Shown here: piece by piece, positions 23,008 to 30,497 of the stretch
How the letters are laid out: every line of letters begins with the position of its first letter
Numbering within the stretch: the first letter of the stretch is position 1
Assembly (NCBI RefSeq): GCF_026341825.1
Contig: NZ_JAPENY010000003.1
Coordinates: 1,674,001 to 1,738,000, forward strand
Source: Streptomyces sp. NBC_00620
GTDB taxonomy: Bacteria; Actinomycetota; Actinomycetes; Streptomycetales; Streptomycetaceae
Length of the DNA: 64,000 bases
Direction of reading: 5' to 3'
Made by a program: the position numbers and the translations under genes
The notes under the pieces: model-generated
Told to the model about the DNA's origin: nothing
Database searches by the model: none
Seen by the model: the letters and a program-made list of their open reading frames with translations, nothing else

Positions 23008-25647
23008 TTACGGGGTGTCCGTGCCCCTCACCTGTGCGCGCCGGTAGACGAACCAGCCGCCTGCCGTGAGCAGCGCGGCCAGCGCCGCCACGCTCAGGAC
23101 GGTGACACCGGTGGAGGCGAGGCTGCCGCCGGTGGTGGTGGTCGTCGTCCCGCTGGAGGTGGATCCGCCCGTGGTGGAACCGGAGCTCGAACCGCCGGTG
23201 CTGCTGGTACCGCCGGACGTCGTGCTTCCGCCGGTGCTGCCCCCGTCCGTACCGCCGGTGTCGCCGTCGTCGGTGCCGACGGGGTCCTGGCCGACGAAGG
23301 CGACGGGCACCTTGACGTCCTGGGAGCGGTCGCCGGAGAGGGTGTGGTCGGCGCGGGTGGCCAGGACGCAGGTCACCTCGAAGCAGTCGGTGTACTCGTC
23401 CTTGGCGTCGACGGTGAGCTCGACCTCGAAGGTGCCGTCCTCGCCGTACGGGATCGCCAACTCCTCGCCGTAGTCCGGCGGGTTGGAGCTGATCCACGCG
23501 GAGGAGTGGGAGGCGCCGGTCATGTCGACGCCGCCGATGCACGGGGTGGGCAGTTCGCCGTCGCCGTTGTCGACGCACAGGGCGACGTAGATGCCCTTCT
23601 CCTCGTCGTAGCCGGAGCCCTTGACCTTCAGGGTCTGGTCCTCTGTGGCGAGGTTGTTGACCGGGGTGACGGTGAGCTTCTGGCCTTCGGAGCCGGTGAC
23701 GGTCTTGGTGCCGGAGGGTTCGGTTTCCTCGCCGCCGTCGTCGCCTCCGGTGGTGGTGCCGCCGTCGCCGCTTGCCTCCGTGACGGTCAGCGTGATCGGT
23801 GAAGTGCGGGTGGTGCCCACGGAGTTCTTGAACTCGGCGCGGTACTCGTAGTCGTCGTGCGCCGCCTTCGCGGTGAAGGTGTACGCGTTCTGCGTCGCGC
23901 CCTCGATCGCGGACCAGGTCTGGCCGCCGTCCGAGCTGACCTGCCAGCTCACGGTCGGCTCCGGGGTGCCCTCGGCCGCCGCGACGAACGTGACCTCGTC
24001 GCTGGGGGCGGCGGACCGGTCGGTGGGCGACTGGACGACCTTGGGGGACATCCGGAGGTCGAGCTTGACGACCTTGCTCTCCGCGGCCCTGGTGAGGTAG
24101 ACGGACGTGGCGCCGGGGGTGACGGCGACGCCCGCGTAGACGCCGACCCTGACGCTGCCCGGGAGGGCCACCGCGGCGGCCGCCGGCTGGAAGGTCGCGC
24201 TGTCGAGGATCTGGAGGGATCCGGTGTTGTCCGTGGTGCCGTCGGAGACGTCCTCGCTCAGCACGAAGGCGCGTCCGGTGGTCTTGTCGAAGGCCACCGC
24301 CATGGCCCGGTCCGCACCCGTCAAGGTGGTCAGCAGCTTGGCGTCCTTGTCGAAGACGAGCACCGAAGTGCCGTTGCCCACCCAGACGTTGCCGGTGGCC
24401 GGGTCCGGCTCGACGAAGGTGAGGACGTCGGCGGTGAGTTCGGCCGTGGCGGTGACGTCGAAGGTGGCGGTGTCGACGCGGCGCAGTACCGGCTTGCCCT
24501 CGGCGGTGCCGACGGACCAGGCGGCGCCGTGGGCGGCGTCCACACCGAGTTCGGTTCCGCCTTCAAGAGTGGCGGTGTCCTTGACGGTGCCGGTGGCGAT
24601 CTCGACGCGGCGCAACTCGGGTCCAGCCGCGACCAGGACGGTGGAGGTGTCGGCGTCCTGGCCGATGCCGGTGAAGGTCGCGCCGGTGAACCAGACGCCC
24701 TGTGCGACGGTGTCGCCGTCCTTGGCGGTGCCTATGCCGCGCAGCGGGTAGTGGAAGACCACTCCGTCGCCGGCGAGCGGGGCGGCGATCCGGCGGACCA
24801 CGCGGTTGGCCATCGCGCCGTTCAGGCCGGGGGCCTGCTCGATGTGACTGAGGACCTTGCCGTCCTTCGGGTCCAGGACGTACAGGCCCTGCTCGGCCAC
24901 GTCCGCGGTGTCGGGGATGTTGTCCGAACCGACGTACAGCTTCCCGGAGTCGGGGTGCAGCAGCAGGTCGAGGGGGCGTCCCGCGGTGGTGTACTCCGCC
25001 GACTGGACGTAGCTGACGGTGCCCGCCGGGACGTCCACGCCGTCGCCGTCGTCTCCGTCACCGGGGTCCTGGCCCTCGAAGGTGATCGGGATGCGGACGT
25101 CCTGGGAGCGGTCGCCGGAGCCGTTGTGGTCGACACGGGTGACGACCGAGCAGGCGACCTGGAGGCAGTCGAGGCCGCTGTCCTTGGCCTTGACGCCCAG
25201 CTCGACATCGAAGGTGCCGCCCTCGCCCCACCGGATCGCGACCCCGCCCGCGCCCTCGTCCGAGGCGTCCCTGGGGATGATCCAGATCGAGGAGCCGCTG
25301 CCCCCGGTCTGGTCGGCGCCGCCGAGGCAGGGGGTGGGAACGCGGTTGTCGCCGTTGTCCTTGCACACGGCGACGTAGATGCCCTTGTCCTCGTCGTAGC
25401 CGGAGCCGGTGACGCGGAGTTCCTCGCCGTCCGGGTCCAGGTTGGCGGAGGCGGAGACAGTGAGCTTCTGGCCGTCCTTGCCGAGAGCTGTCTTCGGGGT
25501 GTCGGCGGCCTGGGCGGCCGAGCCGACGGTGACGGCCACGGCTCCGGCAGCCACCAGGGCGACGGCTCCCAGGAGCGCCGCGGAGCGTCTGAAGCGGGGT
25601 CTGGTCCTGTCGTCCCGCCGCTGCCGGTCGGGGCTGTCGTCTGTCAT
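23008..25647 (-). CDS. LAxTG-anchored surface protein: two neocarzinostatin-like domains flanking a propeller and an Ig domain
   Basis: 879 residues. After a signal sequence (~res 15-46) comes a two-disulfide domain (~res 50-175; C-x11-C before LGG and C-x4-C before TRVDH). A beta-propeller-like section follows (~185-520, recurrent LYVGS/LYVLDP, VFVEP-like strands). Next come an Ig-like domain (TPEPTVSWQVSSDGGQTW) and a second two-disulfide domain (~635-775). A Gly/Ser/Thr stalk leads to LASTG at 843-847, a hydrophobic helix and a basic tail, the layout of sortase E substrates in Streptomyces. The same domain occurs in three other proteins of this heme locus. A role as a cell-wall receptor or relay for heme is inferred from context. 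Confidence 0.8.
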   Translation of the reverse strand: MTDDSPDRQRRDDRTRPRFRRSAALLGAVALVAAGAVAVTVGSAAQAADTPKTALGKDGQKLTVSASANLDPDGEELRVTGSGYDEDKGIYVAVCKDNGDNRVPTPCLGGADQTGGSGSSIWIIPRDASDEGAGGVAIRWGEGGTFDVELGVKAKDSGLDCLQVACSVVTRVDHNGSGDRSQDVRIPITFEGQDPGDGDDGDGVDVPAGTVSYVQSAEYTTAGRPLDLLLHPDSGKLYVGSDNIPDTADVAEQGLYVLDPKDGKVLSHIEQAPGLNGAMANRVVRRIAAPLAGDGVVFHYPLRGIGTAKDGDTVAQGVWFTGATFTGIGQDADTSTVLVAAGPELRRVEIATGTVKDTATLEGGTELGVDAAHGAAWSVGTAEGKPVLRRVDTATFDVTATAELTADVLTFVEPDPATGNVWVGNGTSVLVFDKDAKLLTTLTGADRAMAVAFDKTTGRAFVLSEDVSDGTTDNTGSLQILDSATFQPAAAAVALPGSVRVGVYAGVAVTPGATSVYLTRAAESKVVKLDLRMSPKVVQSPTDRSAAPSDEVTFVAAAEGTPEPTVSWQVSSDGGQTWSAIEGATQNAYTFTAKAAHDDYEYRAEFKNSVGTTRTSPITLTVTEASGDGGTTTGGDDGGEETEPSGTKTVTGSEGQKLTVTPVNNLATEDQTLKVKGSGYDEEKGIYVALCVDNGDGELPTPCIGGVDMTGASHSSAWISSNPPDYGEELAIPYGEDGTFEVELTVDAKDEYTDCFEVTCVLATRADHTLSGDRSQDVKVPVAFVGQDPVGTDDGDTGGTDGGSTGGSTTSGGTSSTGGSSSGSTTGGSTSSGTTTTTTGGSLASTGVTVLSVAALAALLTAGGWFVYRRAQVRGTDTP

Positions 25648-25685
25648 GAAGGGTTCCTCGGGTGACGGATGATCACTGGGTGGAA

Positions 25686-25710
25686 CGGGCCGGCCGGAAG
25701 GGCCGGCCCG
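25686..25710 (-). terminator. Hairpin between the two-disulfide genes
   Basis: CGGGCCGGCC and GGCCGGCCCG form a 10-bp stem around GGAAG. It lies 26 bases after the stop of the secreted 179-residue protein and 39 bases before the start of the LAxTG protein. It may partly separate their expression. Confidence 0.65.
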
Positions 25711-25735
25711 CGTGACCGGTCGCGCTTACGAGCGC

Positions 25736-26275
25736 TTAGTTGAAGGTGACCGGGATGTGCACGTCGTACTTGCGGTCGCCGCTGTCGAAGTGGTCGGCGC
25801 GCGTGACGATGGCGCAGTCGACGTCCTGGCCGCAGACGCTGCCGTCGTCGAGGGTGGCCTGGACGTAGATCTGCACGCTGAAGGTGCCGCCGGTGCCGAA
25901 CTTGGAGCTGTTGGCGAACAGGCCGCCGAAGATGTTGTTGATCCAGTGCGAGGCGCCGGTGGCGCCGGTCTCGTCCTGACCGCCGAGGCAGGGGGTGGGC
26001 TTGTTCGCGCCCGCGGCGCCGTCGACGACACAGAGGCCGACGTAGATGCCCTGGCTCGTGTTGTAGCCGGAGCCCGTGACGGTGACGACCTGGCCCGCGC
26101 CGGCGACCGTGTTCGGTGCGGTCAGCGACAGGTTGTAGGTGGTGGTTCCGTCGACGACCGTGCGGGTCGAGGTGGCGGCGGAGGCCGAGGTGGCCAGGCC
26201 GAGGGTCAGCGCGGCGGAGGCGACGACGGCGAGACCCGCGCGGGCGGCGGTACGGGCGGACGGAACAACTCTCAT
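25736..26275 (-). CDS. Small secreted two-disulfide (neocarzinostatin-like) protein, copy 1
   Basis: 179 residues. ATG 26275 is chosen because AAAGGTG lies at normal distance. GTG 26287 is the alternative. A signal peptide (res 1-33, cleavage near ASA-A) precedes one domain of ~140 residues. Landmarks: GSGY (Tyr71)-x4-GIYVGLC, Cys82, PTPC (Cys96)-LGG, Trp111, Cys148 and Cys154, TRADH (His162), ending HIPVTF. The C-x13-C and C-x5-C pairs and the strand pattern resemble the neocarzinostatin fold. There is no membrane or sortase signal, so it should be released. An iron box lies 60 bases upstream. Leader and signal peptide are almost identical in DNA to the copy at 32529-33068. Confidence 0.8.
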   Translation of the reverse strand: MRVVPSARTAARAGLAVVASAALTLGLATSASAATSTRTVVDGTTTYNLSLTAPNTVAGAGQVVTVTGSGYNTSQGIYVGLCVVDGAAGANKPTPCLGGQDETGATGASHWINNIFGGLFANSSKFGTGGTFSVQIYVQATLDDGSVCGQDVDCAIVTRADHFDSGDRKYDVHIPVTFN

Positions 26276-26318
26276 GGGGAAGAGCACCTTTCTCGGTGTC
26301 AGGAAAGCCGGACGGGCC
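26114..26318 (-). repeat. Long direct repeat, copy A
   Basis: This 205-bp stretch covers the 5' leader, ribosome binding site, signal peptide and first mature residues of the secreted protein. It matches 32907-33112 with three substitutions and one inserted base. The remaining mature coding region is clearly more diverged. Confidence 0.85.
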
Positions 26319-26335
26319 GCGAACCCATCCGTAAC

Positions 26336-26354
26336 TTAGGTAAGGCATACCTAA
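26336..26354 (-). promoter_or_regulatory. Iron box (DmdR1/IdeR/DtxR-like)
   Basis: TTAGGTAAGGCATACCTAA matches the DtxR/IdeR consensus TTAGGTTAGGCTAACCTAA at 16 of 19 positions. It lies upstream of the small secreted protein gene at 25736-26275, where iron-loaded DmdR1 would be expected to repress it. Confidence 0.85.
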
Positions 26355-26433
26355 ATATGAATTTCTGTCAGTTGTCAACGGAAGGCAAAGAAATCCCAAC
26401 TACCAATAAAGAGAAGGGAGTTGGGCATGCCTC

Positions 26434-26458
26434 GGAGCGGACCCGCCGGGTCCGCTCC
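26434..26458 (-). terminator. Terminator after the HtaA-domain gene
   Basis: A perfect 11-bp stem, GGAGCGGACCC with GGGTCCGCTCC, around GCC. It lies 15 bases after the HtaA stop and ends the 28295-26473 transcription unit before the next iron-box promoter. Confidence 0.8.
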
Positions 26459-26472
26459 TTGTCGGCGTTGAA

Positions 26473-27444
26473 TCAGCCCGCGGCCCGCACCAGGAACTGC
26501 GCGACGGCGCTGCGCGCCCCGGTCACGGTGTACAGCTCGACCGTGTGCGCACCCTCGACCGCGGAGGCGTACACCGGGAACGTCCGGGAGACCCGGCCCT
26601 CGGCGTCGGCCACCGTCTGGTATCGGGTGTCCTCATCGATCGCGACAAGGACCACCTCGCCCGGCTCGAACCCCTCACCCGTGACGCCCTGTTCGGCGCC
26701 CGCGGTCAGATCGGCGAGGGCCACCGCCGCCGAGGGCACAGCCCCGTCGGCCGCCTGCTCCGGCGCCGTGTGCTGTTCGTCCGGGGCGGTGGCGCCCGGC
26801 GACGCCTGCGGCGCCTCGTCGGGCTGCGCGGGTTTCTCGGACGCACCGCCCGTGGACCCCGTTCCCACGGTCACGTCGAGTGTGCCGAGACCGTCCCCCG
26901 CCGCGAACCGCTGCCCGCTCCAGGTGGACAGCAGCCGCGCACCCTCGTCCGTGAGGGACGCCCGCAGGCCGGTCCAGGTCACCCCGCCATCGCGTACGGC
27001 GGGTTCGGCGCCGTCCGACCGTACGCCGGCCAGGGCGACGTCCCGCTCCTGGCCGTCGAGTTCGGTCCGTACGTACAGCGCACCGCCGCCGTCCTCGATG
27101 CTCAACCGCAGGCCGTCGAGGAGCAGGGTCCCGGCCGCGTCCGCGGACCCGGTGAGGCGGGCGGTGCCGCCGAGGTCGATGTCCGCGTCGCCGGTTCCGG
27201 GGTCCGTTCCGCCGCCGGTGGCGGGGAACCAGGTCAGGTCCGCGGACCCTCGTACGGCGGGCGCGACGGCGTCCAGCGACACTCCGTGACCCGACAGGGC
27301 CGCGGAGGCCGTCGCCCAGCCCACATAGCCTCCGGACACCTCGCGCGGGAACGCGTCCCCGTCCTGCGCCGCCGCCATGCCCGGGCAGAGCAGCGCGAAC
27401 AGGGCGCTGCCCGCCAGGACTACCGCACTGGGTCTTTTCCTCAC
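26473..27444 (-). CDS. Secreted HtaA-domain (heme-binding) protein
   Basis: About 323 residues from GTG 27444, which has AGGAGGGG eight bases upstream (ATG 27465 is the longer alternative). A signal peptide ends near AAAQDGD. Residues ~36-205 match the HtaA conserved region used by Corynebacterium surface proteins to bind heme. It begins SGGYVGWATASAALSGHG, where Tyr40 is a candidate axial ligand, and contains ADLTWFPATGG and TWTGLRASLTDEGARLLSTW. An acidic Pro/Ala linker and a small Ig-like domain (GVTGEGFEPGEVVLVAID) end the protein. Unlike corynebacterial HtaA it has no C-terminal membrane helix. It is downstream of the MAxTG-tailed gene, 50 bases apart. Confidence 0.82.
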   Translation of the reverse strand: MRKRPSAVVLAGSALFALLCPGMAAAQDGDAFPREVSGGYVGWATASAALSGHGVSLDAVAPAVRGSADLTWFPATGGGTDPGTGDADIDLGGTARLTGSADAAGTLLLDGLRLSIEDGGGALYVRTELDGQERDVALAGVRSDGAEPAVRDGGVTWTGLRASLTDEGARLLSTWSGQRFAAGDGLGTLDVTVGTGSTGGASEKPAQPDEAPQASPGATAPDEQHTAPEQAADGAVPSAAVALADLTAGAEQGVTGEGFEPGEVVLVAIDEDTRYQTVADAEGRVSRTFPVYASAVEGAHTVELYTVTGARSAVAQFLVRAAG

Positions 27445-27494
27445 CTTGAAACCCCTCCTCAACATCCGAGCCCCCGCTGGAATGTGACGCTTCG

Positions 27495-28295
27495 TCAGCC
27501 TGTGCTCGCGTCGCCCGGTTGCCCGGCACGGCGCCGACGCGCCCAGAACCAGGTCCCGGCTCCGACCGCGACAAGGCCGGCCGCGGTGAGTCCGAGCGGT
27601 ACGGCGAGATCGGCACCCGTACTGGCCATCGAGCCGTCCGAGGAGCTCGTCGAACTCCCGGTACCGGCCGTGCCGCTGGTCGTCGAGCCCGGTCCGGCGG
27701 TCGCGGTCGCGGACGGTTCGGCCGACGCCGTGTCACCGCTGTCGCTGCTCGCGCCGCCGCCGAAGGTCACCGGAATCCGGACCGTCTGGCTCTGATCCCC
27801 GCCGCGCGTGTGGTCGTTGCGGGTGATGACGGAACAGGTCACGCCGGACTTGGTGCAGTCGGTGTTCGCATCCTTGGCGCGCACCTTGATCTGCACGCTG
27901 AACGAGCCCTTGTGCGCGCTGCCCGTGTAGGGCTTGGCCAGGCCCTCGCCGTACGACGGCGGATTGGAGGAGACCCAGACCGAGGCCCCGGAGTCGCCGG
28001 TCATGTCCACCCCCCCGACGCAGGGCGTGGGCGTCTTGCCCGCTCCGTTGTCCACGCAGAAGGCGACGTAGATGCCCTTCTCCGTGTTGTAGCCGGAGCC
28101 GGACACGGTCACCGTCTCGCCCGCTTCGGCGAGGCCCGAGGCCTTGGAGACGGAGAGTTTCTGGCCCTCGGGTCCCGTCGCCGAGGCACCCGCGGCGAAC
28201 GCCGGCGAAGCCGCCGGAAGCACCAGGACGACCGTGGTCGCGGCCACTGCGGACCACGCAAACCGCCTGCCGCGCAGGCCACTTGCGAATTTCAT
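27495..28295 (-). CDS. Surface two-disulfide (neocarzinostatin-like) protein with MAxTG sorting tail
   Basis: 266 residues from ATG 28295. Signal peptide to about residue 35, then one domain: GSGY (Tyr69)-x4-GIYVAFC, Cys80, PTPC (Cys92)-VGG-x-DMTG, Trp107, Cys147 and Cys154, TRNDH (His162), RIPVTF. A Ser/Gly/Thr stalk leads to MASTG (223-227), a hydrophobic helix and ARRRR, so it is probably a sortase substrate with Met in place of the usual Leu. It is the first gene of the HtaA transcript and shares an iron box with the divergent heme-binding lipoprotein gene. That arrangement supports a surface step in heme capture, although direct heme binding is not shown. Confidence 0.8.
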   Translation of the reverse strand: MKFASGLRGRRFAWSAVAATTVVLVLPAASPAFAAGASATGPEGQKLSVSKASGLAEAGETVTVSGSGYNTEKGIYVAFCVDNGAGKTPTPCVGGVDMTGDSGASVWVSSNPPSYGEGLAKPYTGSAHKGSFSVQIKVRAKDANTDCTKSGVTCSVITRNDHTRGGDQSQTVRIPVTFGGGASSDSGDTASAEPSATATAGPGSTTSGTAGTGSSTSSSDGSMASTGADLAVPLGLTAAGLVAVGAGTWFWARRRRAGQPGDASTG

Positions 28296-28319
28296 GTCTA
28301 CACCCCCACCACGAGTTCC

Positions 28320-28338
28320 TAAGGTAAACCTAACCTAA
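28320..28338. promoter_or_regulatory. Iron box between divergent heme genes
   Basis: On the minus strand TTAGGTTAGGTTTACCTTA matches the DtxR/IdeR consensus at 16 of 19 positions. It lies 25 bases before the MAxTG gene start and 50 bases before the hmuT start, so a single site could control both directions. Confidence 0.85.
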
Positions 28339-28387
28339 GCTATTGATCAACTGTGCGATACCGACGGGCGACCCGAAAGGCCGAGCG

Positions 28388-29443
28388 ATGCACATGTCCG
28401 GAAGACCCCATCAGCCCCCGCGGCACCGAGGCCCAGCCGCCCTGGCCCTGACCCTGGCCCTCGCGCTGCTCACCGGCGCCTGCGCGGGCAACTCCGGCTC
28501 CTCGGGGGCGGATCCGTCCCCGGCCTCCGCGAGCGAGCGCGCCGCGGCGGCCGAGAAGCAGCTCGCGAAGAACACCGTCGTACCCCTCGAAGGCAAGGCG
28601 CCCGTACCCGAGTTGCCCGTCACCGTCGACTCCTCCGACGGGCGCGAAGTCACCGTCGAGGACGCCTCCCGCATCCTGCCCCTCAACGGCGGTGTGGCGG
28701 AGATCGCCTTCACCCTCGGGCTCGGCGACCGGGTCGTGGGACGCGACATCACCGCGACGTTCGAGGAGGCGAAGAAGCTCCCGCAGGTCACCAAGGCACA
28801 CGACGTCAGCGCGGAGAGCGTGCTCTCCCTGCACCCCACCGTGGTGCTCGCCGACACCGACACCGGCCCGAAGGAAGCGATCGACCAGATCCGCGACGCC
28901 GGCGTCCCCGTCGTCGTCCTCGACCCGGCCACCGAACTGGCCGACGTCGCGACCCGGACCACCCGCATCGCCGAGGCCCTCGGCGTTCCCGCGGCGGGCA
29001 AGGCCCTCAACTCCCGCATCGGCAAGGAACTCGCGGCGGCCCGGGCGGTCGTCCCCGAGGGCAGCCGGCCCAAGGTCGCCTTCCTGTACATGCGCGGCAG
29101 CGCGGCCGTCTACCTCATGGGTGGCAAGGGGTCGGGCGCGGACTCGCTGATCGAGGCGGCGGGCGCGGTGGACGCGGGTGTCGACGCAGGCCTGAACAGG
29201 CCCTTCACCCCCCTCACCGGCGAAGCCCTCGTCAAGGCGCAGCCCGACGTGATCCTGATGATGACCAAGGGCCTGGAGTCGGTCGGAGGAGTCGACGGGC
29301 TTTTCGACGTCCCCGGCATCAAGGAGACCCCGGCCGGGCTGGACCGGCGGATCGTGACCCTGGAGGACGGGGTTCTGCTGAGCTACGGGCCGCGCACCCC
29401 CCTGGTCATCGACATCCTCGTCGACCGCCTCCATCGCACGTGA
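28388..29443 (+). CDS. hmuT: Heme ABC transporter substrate-binding lipoprotein
   Basis: 351 residues from ATG 28388 with GAAAGG upstream. The lipoprotein signal ends LALLTGAC, giving acylated Cys32. The rest is a class III binding protein of the HmuT/BtuF type: SRILPLNGGVAEIAFTLGLGDRVVGRD, then VSAESVLSLHPTVVLAD, VAFLYMRGSAAVYLMGG and AQPDVILMMTKGLESVGG. In corynebacterial HmuT one His and one Tyr bind heme. His138 (KAHDVS) and Tyr234 or Tyr242 sit at corresponding spacing here and are the candidates. It delivers heme to the permease and ATPase encoded at 30498-32473. The iron box 50 bases upstream predicts induction under iron limitation. Confidence 0.88.
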   Translation: MHMSGRPHQPPRHRGPAALALTLALALLTGACAGNSGSSGADPSPASASERAAAAEKQLAKNTVVPLEGKAPVPELPVTVDSSDGREVTVEDASRILPLNGGVAEIAFTLGLGDRVVGRDITATFEEAKKLPQVTKAHDVSAESVLSLHPTVVLADTDTGPKEAIDQIRDAGVPVVVLDPATELADVATRTTRIAEALGVPAAGKALNSRIGKELAAARAVVPEGSRPKVAFLYMRGSAAVYLMGGKGSGADSLIEAAGAVDAGVDAGLNRPFTPLTGEALVKAQPDVILMMTKGLESVGGVDGLFDVPGIKETPAGLDRRIVTLEDGVLLSYGPRTPLVIDILVDRLHRT

Positions 29444-29449
29444 GCCCGT

Positions 29450-29519
29450 GACCCGCGTATCGCCACCGGGGGCCCGGAGTTCCCGACCCGCGTACCGCCA
29501 CGAGAGGCCCGGAGTTCCC
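29450..29519 (+). repeat. Tandem 35-bp repeat downstream of hmuT
   Basis: 29450-29484 and 29485-29519 match at 31 of 35 positions and abut exactly. They fill the space between the hmuT stop and the hairpin at 29514-29536. Confidence 0.65.
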
Positions 29520-29536
29520 GACAGCCTGTCGGGAAC
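29514..29536 (+). terminator. Hairpin between hmuT and hmuO
   Basis: GTTCCCGACA and TGTCGGGAAC form a perfect 10-bp stem with a GCC loop, just before the next iron box. It probably ends the hmuT transcript. Confidence 0.65.
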
Positions 29537-29542
29537 AGATTG

Positions 29543-29560
29543 ACTTAGGTAAGCCTAAGT
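29543..29560 (+). promoter_or_regulatory. Iron-box-like palindrome upstream of hmuO
   Basis: ACTTAGG-TAAG-CCTAAGT is a perfect 7-bp inverted repeat with a 4-base spacer. It keeps the TTAGGT and CCTAA halves of the DtxR/IdeR box, but the half-sites are closer together than in the other boxes. It lies ~100 bases before the heme oxygenase start. Confidence 0.65.
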
Positions 29561-29661
29561 AGGAGGATCTGAGCTGTCGGCGCGGCTCTTCGCGACCGCT
29601 GCCCACTCCCTCCCCATCCTTCGTCCCCTTTCATTCCCTTTTCGTGCGCCTGGAGGCCCTC

Positions 29662-30336
29662 GTGAATGCCCGTGCCGTCACCGCCGACGCGACTCCGTTC
29701 TCGGTGCTGATCCGCACCGCGTCGCACGACCAGCACACCGAGGCGGAGAACTCCGGGTTCATGAGCGACCTGCTCGGCGGCAGGCTCGGCCTCGACGCGT
29801 ACGCGCGCTACACCGAGCAGCTGTGGTTCGTGTACCGGGCGCTGGAGGCCTCGGCCGAGGCGCTGGCGGGCGACGCGGTGGCCGGGCCCTTCATCCGGCC
29901 CGAGCTGTTCCGGGTGGCGGAGATCGAGCGCGACCTCGCGCATCTGCGGGGTGCCGACTGGCGCGAGACGGTCAGCGCGCTGCCGTCGACGCAGACGTAC
30001 GCGGCGCGGGTCGAGGAGTGCGCGCGCACGTGGACCGCCGGGTATGTCGCGCACCACTACACCCGGTACCTCGGCGATCTGTCGGGTGGCCAGATCATCC
30101 GCGGTACGGCGGAGAAGACCTGGGGCTTCGCACGCAAGGGCGACGGGGTCCGCTTCTACGTCTTCGAGGGCGTCGGCAACCCGGCGGAGTTCAAGCGGGG
30201 CTACCGCGCGCTGCTCGACGCGATCGCGGTGGACGACCTGGAGAAGCAGCGCGTCATCGAGGAGTGCAACCGGGCCTTCGCCCTCAACGGGGCGGTATTC
30301 CGGGAGCTGGGCGAGGAGTTCAGGCCCGCCGCCTGA
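29662..30336 (+). CDS. hmuO: Biliverdin-producing heme oxygenase
   Basis: 224 residues. GTG 29662 has GGAGG six bases upstream and is preferred to GTG 29644. The enzyme opens the heme ring to biliverdin, CO and free iron. Similarity to corynebacterial HmuO is high. Proximal His25 lies in HDQHTEAENSGFMSDLLGG, and the distal helix has HHYTRYLGDLSGGQIIRG with its conserved glycines. FYVFEGVGNPAEFKRGYR and the C-terminal FALNGAVFRELG complete the fold. It is soluble and cytoplasmic. It lies between hmuT and hmuUV and has its own iron-box-like site, so heme import and cleavage should be induced together when iron is scarce. Confidence 0.93.
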   Translation: MNARAVTADATPFSVLIRTASHDQHTEAENSGFMSDLLGGRLGLDAYARYTEQLWFVYRALEASAEALAGDAVAGPFIRPELFRVAEIERDLAHLRGADWRETVSALPSTQTYAARVEECARTWTAGYVAHHYTRYLGDLSGGQIIRGTAEKTWGFARKGDGVRFYVFEGVGNPAEFKRGYRALLDAIAVDDLEKQRVIEECNRAFALNGAVFRELGEEFRPAA

Positions 30337-30497
30337 GTGCGCGCGGGCCTGCCCGGCCGAGGGACATGACGCCGGCCGACGGGGTCGACGGACCGGTGAA
30401 CCGCTGGGCGGGCTCCGGTCCGGCCGGTACGGCCCGCGCACCGGCCAGGTGCCGAACTCCCCCGTCGATCAGTGAACAGCTCCAGCCAGGAGGCGAA

